Assembly (NCBI RefSeq): GCF_010726085.1 | Contig: NZ_AP022560.1 | Span: 4,588,001 to 4,652,000 of the forward strand | Direction of reading: 5' to 3' | From: Mycolicibacterium moriokaense | Lineage (GTDB): Bacteria; Actinomycetota; Actinomycetes; Mycobacteriales; Mycobacteriaceae | Length of the DNA: 64,000 bases | Part shown: one piece after another, positions 60,294-64,000 of the stretch | Numbering within the stretch: the first letter of the stretch is position 1 | How the letters are laid out: the number at the start of each line of letters is the position of its first letter | Notes under the pieces: generated by a model | What the model saw: only the letters and a program-made list of their open reading frames with translations | Databases searched by the model: none | What the model was told of the DNA's origin: nothing | Position numbers and translations under genes: made by a program

Positions 60294-60335
60294 GGGCGCA
60301 GCACCGCAACACCCAAGCACTGCGGTGCTGCGCCC
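60294..60335. other. Perfect 15-bp hairpin upstream of the translocase gene
   Basis: GGGCGCAGCACCGCA pairs fully with TGCGGTGCTGCGCCC across a 12-base loop, 15 bp after the SCO3933 stop and 55 bp before the FtsK-like start. It may be a terminator or attenuator; a transfer (clt) or replication-origin function is an alternative. Confidence 0.7.
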
Positions 60336-60389
60336 CCCCCGAACCATCAATCCCCGTCCTGATCCGCACGAACCTGTCGGAGGTCTGTC

Positions 60390-61817
60390 ATGACTGGTTA
60401 CTCACGATCTCATCGCTCCAACCGCTCTCGCCGCAACGAATCGGACTTCGACGACGCTGTCATGGTTGCCGTCGTAGCCTTCGCCAAAGCGACGGTCGCG
60501 CTGGTATGGGCATCGGTGCTGTTTCCGATGATCAGCATTCCGACCATCACAAGCGTCTGGATCGCCATCAATTACGGTCCGCTCTTCGGCCTACTCGCGG
60601 CGGCCTTAGGAGCCTTCGCACTATTCAGCTGGTTCCTGTTATCCCCCAACACCTTCCGTGAGTGGGTGACGGTCCGCATGCGCATCCAGTGGCGCACATG
60701 GGGTATCTATCGCGGACGATGGGCCACCGTCTGCAAGCTCTGCGGCTTGACCGCCGGCCTCGACGGTCACGTCATGGTGCCGAGTCTGCGCTCGGTCACG
60801 ATCGGTGCCACGAGCGACGTTCTCGAGGTCCGGATCCTCACGGGTCAGTCGTTGGCCGACTGGCAATCCCGAGGTGACGCGTTAGCCGAAGCGCTGAGTG
60901 CTCGCCGTGTGACCATTCGCTCGATCCGACCGGGCTCGATCAGCGTCAGCACCCATCACGGCGATCCACTGGAGACACCGATCCGACTTCCCCGTCGCGC
61001 CGCCGACGCTGCAACAGACCTGTCCCGACTGTGCGTCGGGGTTACCGAGGCAGGTGAATGGTGGAGCTTACCGCTGCTGGGACAGCACATCTTGGTCGCA
61101 GGCGCGACCGGCTCCGGGAAGGGCTCGGTGCTGTGGTCCATCATTGCCGCCATTGCCCCCGCGGTGCGATCTGGCTGCGTACGCGTAGCTGTCGTGGATC
61201 CCAAAGGCGGGATGGAGTTCGGGCGCGGACGGGCGATGTTCACCGCTCTTGCTCATGACAACGGCGTACAGACGCTCGCACTGCTGCGGGCTGTCGTCGC
61301 GGTGATGCAGAAACGTGCGCAACGGCTGCGGGGAAAGACCCGCCTACACACCCCCACCGCCGCCGCACCGCTAATCATCTTGGCTGTCGACGAAATCGCC
61401 TCTCTAACCGCATATGTCGGTGACCGAAAGCTGCGCGCCGAAGCGGAACAGCTCCTCGGACTGCTGTTATCCCAGGGACGCGCGGTCGGTATCTCGGTGG
61501 TTGCCGCGGTACAAGACCCTTCCAAGGACGTCCTTCCTCTCCGGCAGCTCTTCTCCATCCGGATCGGACTGCGAATGAGCGAAGCCACCCAAACGACCAT
61601 GGTGCTCGGGACTGCCGCCCGGGACGCCGGCGCATTATGCGACCGAATCTCCACCTCCACTCCCGGCGTCGGTTACGTCTGCATCGACGGCAACGCTGAA
61701 CCGCTCAGAGTTCGCGCCTTCCACGTCACCGATCCCGACATCGACGATCTCGCCAGCCGCTTCTCCCCCGTACGAGCGCTACCTCGGCCCACCGAGAACG
61801 GGAATCGTCAGCCATGA
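60390..61817 (+). CDS. FtsK/SpoIIIE-like DNA translocase (TraB role)
   Basis: The protein has 475 residues. Two N-terminal membrane helices (VAFAKATVALVWASVLF, YGPLFGLLAAALGAFALFSWF) precede the motor domain with Walker A GATGSGKGS, VVDPKGGMEFG and Walker B LIILAVDEIASL. AICEs use one such protein to move double-stranded DNA between mycelia or cells. It belongs to the backbone and is joined to the next gene by an ATGA overlap. Confidence 0.92.
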   Translation: MTGYSRSHRSNRSRRNESDFDDAVMVAVVAFAKATVALVWASVLFPMISIPTITSVWIAINYGPLFGLLAAALGAFALFSWFLLSPNTFREWVTVRMRIQWRTWGIYRGRWATVCKLCGLTAGLDGHVMVPSLRSVTIGATSDVLEVRILTGQSLADWQSRGDALAEALSARRVTIRSIRPGSISVSTHHGDPLETPIRLPRRAADAATDLSRLCVGVTEAGEWWSLPLLGQHILVAGATGSGKGSVLWSIIAAIAPAVRSGCVRVAVVDPKGGMEFGRGRAMFTALAHDNGVQTLALLRAVVAVMQKRAQRLRGKTRLHTPTAAAPLIILAVDEIASLTAYVGDRKLRAEAEQLLGLLLSQGRAVGISVVAAVQDPSKDVLPLRQLFSIRIGLRMSEATQTTMVLGTAARDAGALCDRISTSTPGVGYVCIDGNAEPLRVRAFHVTDPDIDDLASRFSPVRALPRPTENGNRQP

Positions 61818-63301
61818 CCGTCACTCCAGTCAATGTCGTCGCTTCAGCTGTGTCGGTACCGACCCTGCCGGGCCTTCCCGCCAGGGCCGACACCTCGGGC
61901 GTAGTGGCACAAATGGTGCGGCGAGCCGCCTCTCGCGATTTCCAGACCTGGTGGGATAACGCGGAGAACGCTGGGTTCTGCGCGAATCCGGTCCGTCTGA
62001 TCGGAACCAACAGCTTGGGTCGCGAGCATCGAGTGTGGACCCGGTGCAACAACCGACGCGCAATCGCCTGCCCGTCCTGCTCCGATCTCTACGCCCGCGA
62101 CACCTGGCAACTCGTACACGCCGGCCTGCACGGTGGCCACCACGACCTGCCGCGAACGGTCGCCGAGCACCCCCAGGTCTTCGTCACGTTGACTGCGCCC
62201 AGCTTCGGGGCCGTGCACACCACACGGGATGACGGCCAGCGGGGCCAGGCTCGCCCCTGCCACGATCAGGGCCGTAAACGCTGCCAGCACGGGAGACCTC
62301 TGTGGTGCAGCTCCATCCACCATGAAGGCGATGCTCACGTCGGTCAGCCTCTCTGCGAGGACTGTTACGACTACACGGGGCATGTCCTGTTCGCCTGGCA
62401 TGCCCCTGAACTGTGGCGGCGCTTCACCATAGCCCTGCGCCGACTCTTGCGTAGACGCTTGCGCGCGCTCGGCGAATCCCCCACTGCTGCCCGGATCAAC
62501 TTCGTGAAGGTGACCGAGATGCAACGTCGCGCGATTCCGCACTTCCATGCGGTAATCCGCCTCGACGAGCCGCCCGAGCCGGGCCAACCCCCAACACCAC
62601 CCAACTCCTCGATCACAGCCACCGACCTGGCCCTTCTGATCCATCAGGCCGCAAGCGGCGTCGCACTCACCGTTGCCGACCCCGCGAGAGCTTCTGAAAT
62701 CGGCGGCAGGGTAATACAATTCGGCACACAGACTGATGCGCGACCGTTGCACTCTGGCAGTAGCGACTGCGACGCGGCAATGCCTCGCCAGTCGCGTCGA
62801 TCGGTCGCGGCCTACCTGGCCAAGTACGTGACCAAGTCCGTCGCCGACTTTGGTGTTGGAATCCGACGGATGTCACCCCTCGCCGTTCCCGACTTGGACG
62901 TCACCACACATGTGAGGGCGATTCTGACTACGATCCTCGAACTAGCCGATCGCGGCGCCTACTCGGGGATAGACCGCTGGCTGCACACTCTCGGCTTTCG
63001 TGGACACATCACCACCAAGTCCCGGCTCTTCTCCACCACGATGGGTGCGCTACGCGAGCACCGAGCTGAGTGGACCCGGGAGCACCGTCACCACCGCTCG
63101 GACATCGCGACCGACGAACGTCCTCGGGCGCTACAGGGTGCCGAAGAAATGGAATGGGCATTCGATCGAGCCGGGCTGGGCAATCTCGGCGAACGTATTT
63201 TAGTCGTGTCGGCAGCGCACCGAATGATCGAAAATCGCCATCTCGTCCGCGCGAACCGCTGGACGCAGGACCAATCCCCAACACCGGACTGGTCAACATG
63301 A
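61814..63301 (+). CDS. RepSA-like replication initiator
   Basis: The protein has 495 residues. An N-terminal Cys-rich part (RCNNRRAIACPSCSDLYARD, later CEDC) is followed by the metal-binding HUH-like motif IPHFHAVIRLD and a C-terminal segment RSVAAYLAKYVTKSV with the Tyr-x-x-x-Lys pattern of rolling-circle initiators. It matches the RepSA/replication initiator family of pSAM2-type elements, which replicate by rolling circle before transfer. Confidence 0.9.
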   Translation: MTVTPVNVVASAVSVPTLPGLPARADTSGVVAQMVRRAASRDFQTWWDNAENAGFCANPVRLIGTNSLGREHRVWTRCNNRRAIACPSCSDLYARDTWQLVHAGLHGGHHDLPRTVAEHPQVFVTLTAPSFGAVHTTRDDGQRGQARPCHDQGRKRCQHGRPLWCSSIHHEGDAHVGQPLCEDCYDYTGHVLFAWHAPELWRRFTIALRRLLRRRLRALGESPTAARINFVKVTEMQRRAIPHFHAVIRLDEPPEPGQPPTPPNSSITATDLALLIHQAASGVALTVADPARASEIGGRVIQFGTQTDARPLHSGSSDCDAAMPRQSRRSVAAYLAKYVTKSVADFGVGIRRMSPLAVPDLDVTTHVRAILTTILELADRGAYSGIDRWLHTLGFRGHITTKSRLFSTTMGALREHRAEWTREHRHHRSDIATDERPRALQGAEEMEWAFDRAGLGNLGERILVVSAAHRMIENRHLVRANRWTQDQSPTPDWST

Positions 63302-63451
63302 TCACACCAGAGAACCGATCGCATGACCCGTTCGGCACGTCATCGCGACCACATGGAAATTCCTCGTACACAGCACAACTCACTCCCAACGAACCAATGC
63401 GAAATGGACGATGGCCGCATTCCGGATTGCTTCACACGGAGAGGAGATCGG

Positions 63452-63643
63452 ATGCATACTGAATTCAGTGCTGAGCTGATTACCGTGCAGGCGGCGGCGG
63501 ATCGTCTCGCAGTCAGTCGATGGATGGTTTACCGGCTCATCTGGGACGGACGTGTCAAGTCAGTACAGATCGGTAGGTGCCGGCGGATCGTGCGGCAATC
63601 TTTCGATGACTATCTTTCCGGCTTGATTGAAGGAGCCGCGTGA
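63452..63643 (+). CDS. xis: Excisionase (MerR-like HTH)
   Basis: The protein has 63 residues from ATG 63452 (GAGGAG six bases upstream). ITVQAAADRLAVSRWMVYRLIWDGRVKSVQIGRCRRI is the winged HTH of helix-turn-helix excisionases. It overlaps the integrase start (TGATG) and follows the initiator gene, the usual AICE order rep-xis-int. It directs the integrase towards excision. Confidence 0.9.
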   Translation: MHTEFSAELITVQAAADRLAVSRWMVYRLIWDGRVKSVQIGRCRRIVRQSFDDYLSGLIEGAA

Positions 63644-64000
63644 TGGCTAATGGTGGTAAGGCGCGACGCAACGCGAACGGCCAAGGTGGCGTGTATCGGC
63701 GGGCTGATGGGCGCTGGGAAGCCAAGGTCTTCGTCGACACGCCAGATGGACGACGGAGGCGCATCAGCGTTTACGGCGACACCGAGCGCGCCGCCCTGGA
63801 CGAACTGGGCAAGGTTCTCGATCAACAGCGACGCGGCATACCGACTGCAACAACGACGTTGACGGTGGCTGAGTACATGAACTATTGGCTTGAGCACATC
63901 GCAGAACCGAGCGTACGGCGCACGACGTACGCGACGTATGAGGGCGACGTACGCCTGCACATCATCCCCGGCATCGGCACTCGAAAGCTTAAGTCACTGC
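63643..64000 (+). CDS. int: Tyrosine recombinase integrase, cut by the window end
   Basis: The first 119 residues are visible. The N-terminal arm-binding domain (GQGGVYRRADGRWEAKVFVDT) and the start of the SAM-like core-binding domain (TVAEYMNYWLEHIAEPSVRRTTY) are clear; the catalytic domain is outside. The ribosome binding site AAGGAG is seven bases upstream. It points right, so the second attachment site should follow it within a short distance. Confidence 0.92.
   Translation, partial: MANGGKARRNANGQGGVYRRADGRWEAKVFVDTPDGRRRRISVYGDTERAALDELGKVLDQQRRGIPTATTTLTVAEYMNYWLEHIAEPSVRRTTYATYEGDVRLHIIPGIGTRKLKSL

Larger units (their letters stand above)
42400..64000. mobile_element. Actinomycete integrative and conjugative element (AICE), right end outside the window
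   Basis: The left limit is the tRNA 3' fragment. The right part carries, in the order known from pSAM2-type elements, a Nudix/XRE pair, SCO3933-family protein, single FtsK-like translocase (double-stranded DNA transfer), RepSA-like initiator, excisionase and tyrosine integrase pointing to the right. No phage structural genes are seen. The cargo between about 43.1 and 55.3 kb encodes lipid-related transport and metabolism and four regulators. A complete tRNA gene with the same 3' sequence is expected just beyond the integrase. Confidence 0.85.

Noticed and set aside
42400..64000. A prophage
   Set aside because: No capsid, tail, terminase or lysis genes are seen, while the gene order fits an AICE.
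1..64000. CRISPR arrays, rRNA genes or riboswitches
   Set aside because: No regular repeat-spacer pattern, rRNA sequence or known riboswitch core was noticed on reading through; a covariance-model search was not possible.

Overview
The window looks like a high-GC mycobacterial chromosome, most likely a fast-growing Mycolicibacterium-type species. The evidence is a complete eight-gene mce lipid-import operon, MmpL and MCE proteins, F420-type (LLM) and mycothiol-related enzymes, many FadE, enoyl-CoA hydratase and P450 genes, and dense operons with ATGA/GTGA stop-start overlaps. No rRNA, CRISPR array or complete tRNA was seen.

Layout. 1-5359 (minus): a catabolic operon, in transcription order SDR, P450, Rieske oxygenase, GNAT-like protein, NTF2-DUF35 fusion and a thiolase cut by the window edge. 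5636-6561: an AraC-type remnant and a small secreted protein. 6633-15916 (minus): yrbEA-yrbEB-mceA to mceF, with a divergent TetR gene (16505-17110) that lacks a normal start codon. 17164-38338: a large acyl-CoA catabolic block with an F420-type oxidoreductase, FadE enzymes, SnoaL-like proteins, a CoA ligase, an aldehyde dehydrogenase, a flavin reductase, two LuxR regulators, a nitronate monooxygenase and an Atu/Liu-like set (biotin-dependent carboxylase alpha and beta, hydratases, AtuA, FadE). Together these could oxidise a branched or terpenoid-like alcohol or aldehyde to its acid, activate it, dehydrogenate it, carboxylate it and cleave it. 38346-40172: three tiny lipoprotein genes in a tandem duplication, with a TetR gene and matching operator-like palindromes. 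40351-42318: a membrane Ser/Thr kinase with an altered DFG motif.

From 42400 to beyond the right edge lies what appears to be an actinomycete integrative and conjugative element (AICE). Its left end is the 3' part of a tRNA gene, probably tRNA-Ala(GGC), followed by 12-bp repeats that look like integrase arm sites. Its right part carries the AICE backbone: HD-domain gene, Nudix, XRE regulator, SCO3933-family protein, FtsK/TraB translocase, RepSA-like initiator, excisionase and tyrosine integrase (cut by the window edge). The cargo at 43-55 kb is a lipid-type module: MmpL transporter, stand-alone MceA-like protein, P450, alpha/beta hydrolase, two hotdog thioesterases and four regulators including a KstR-like TetR. 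The MCE gene has three adjacent copies of a 15-bp palindrome upstream, with a related site in front of a nearby TetR gene. An IS21-family element (55513-57928) has split the HD-domain gene and left a 4-bp CTGG duplication; removing it restores the reading frame.

All function calls come from reading motifs and remembered family features. No database search was run.
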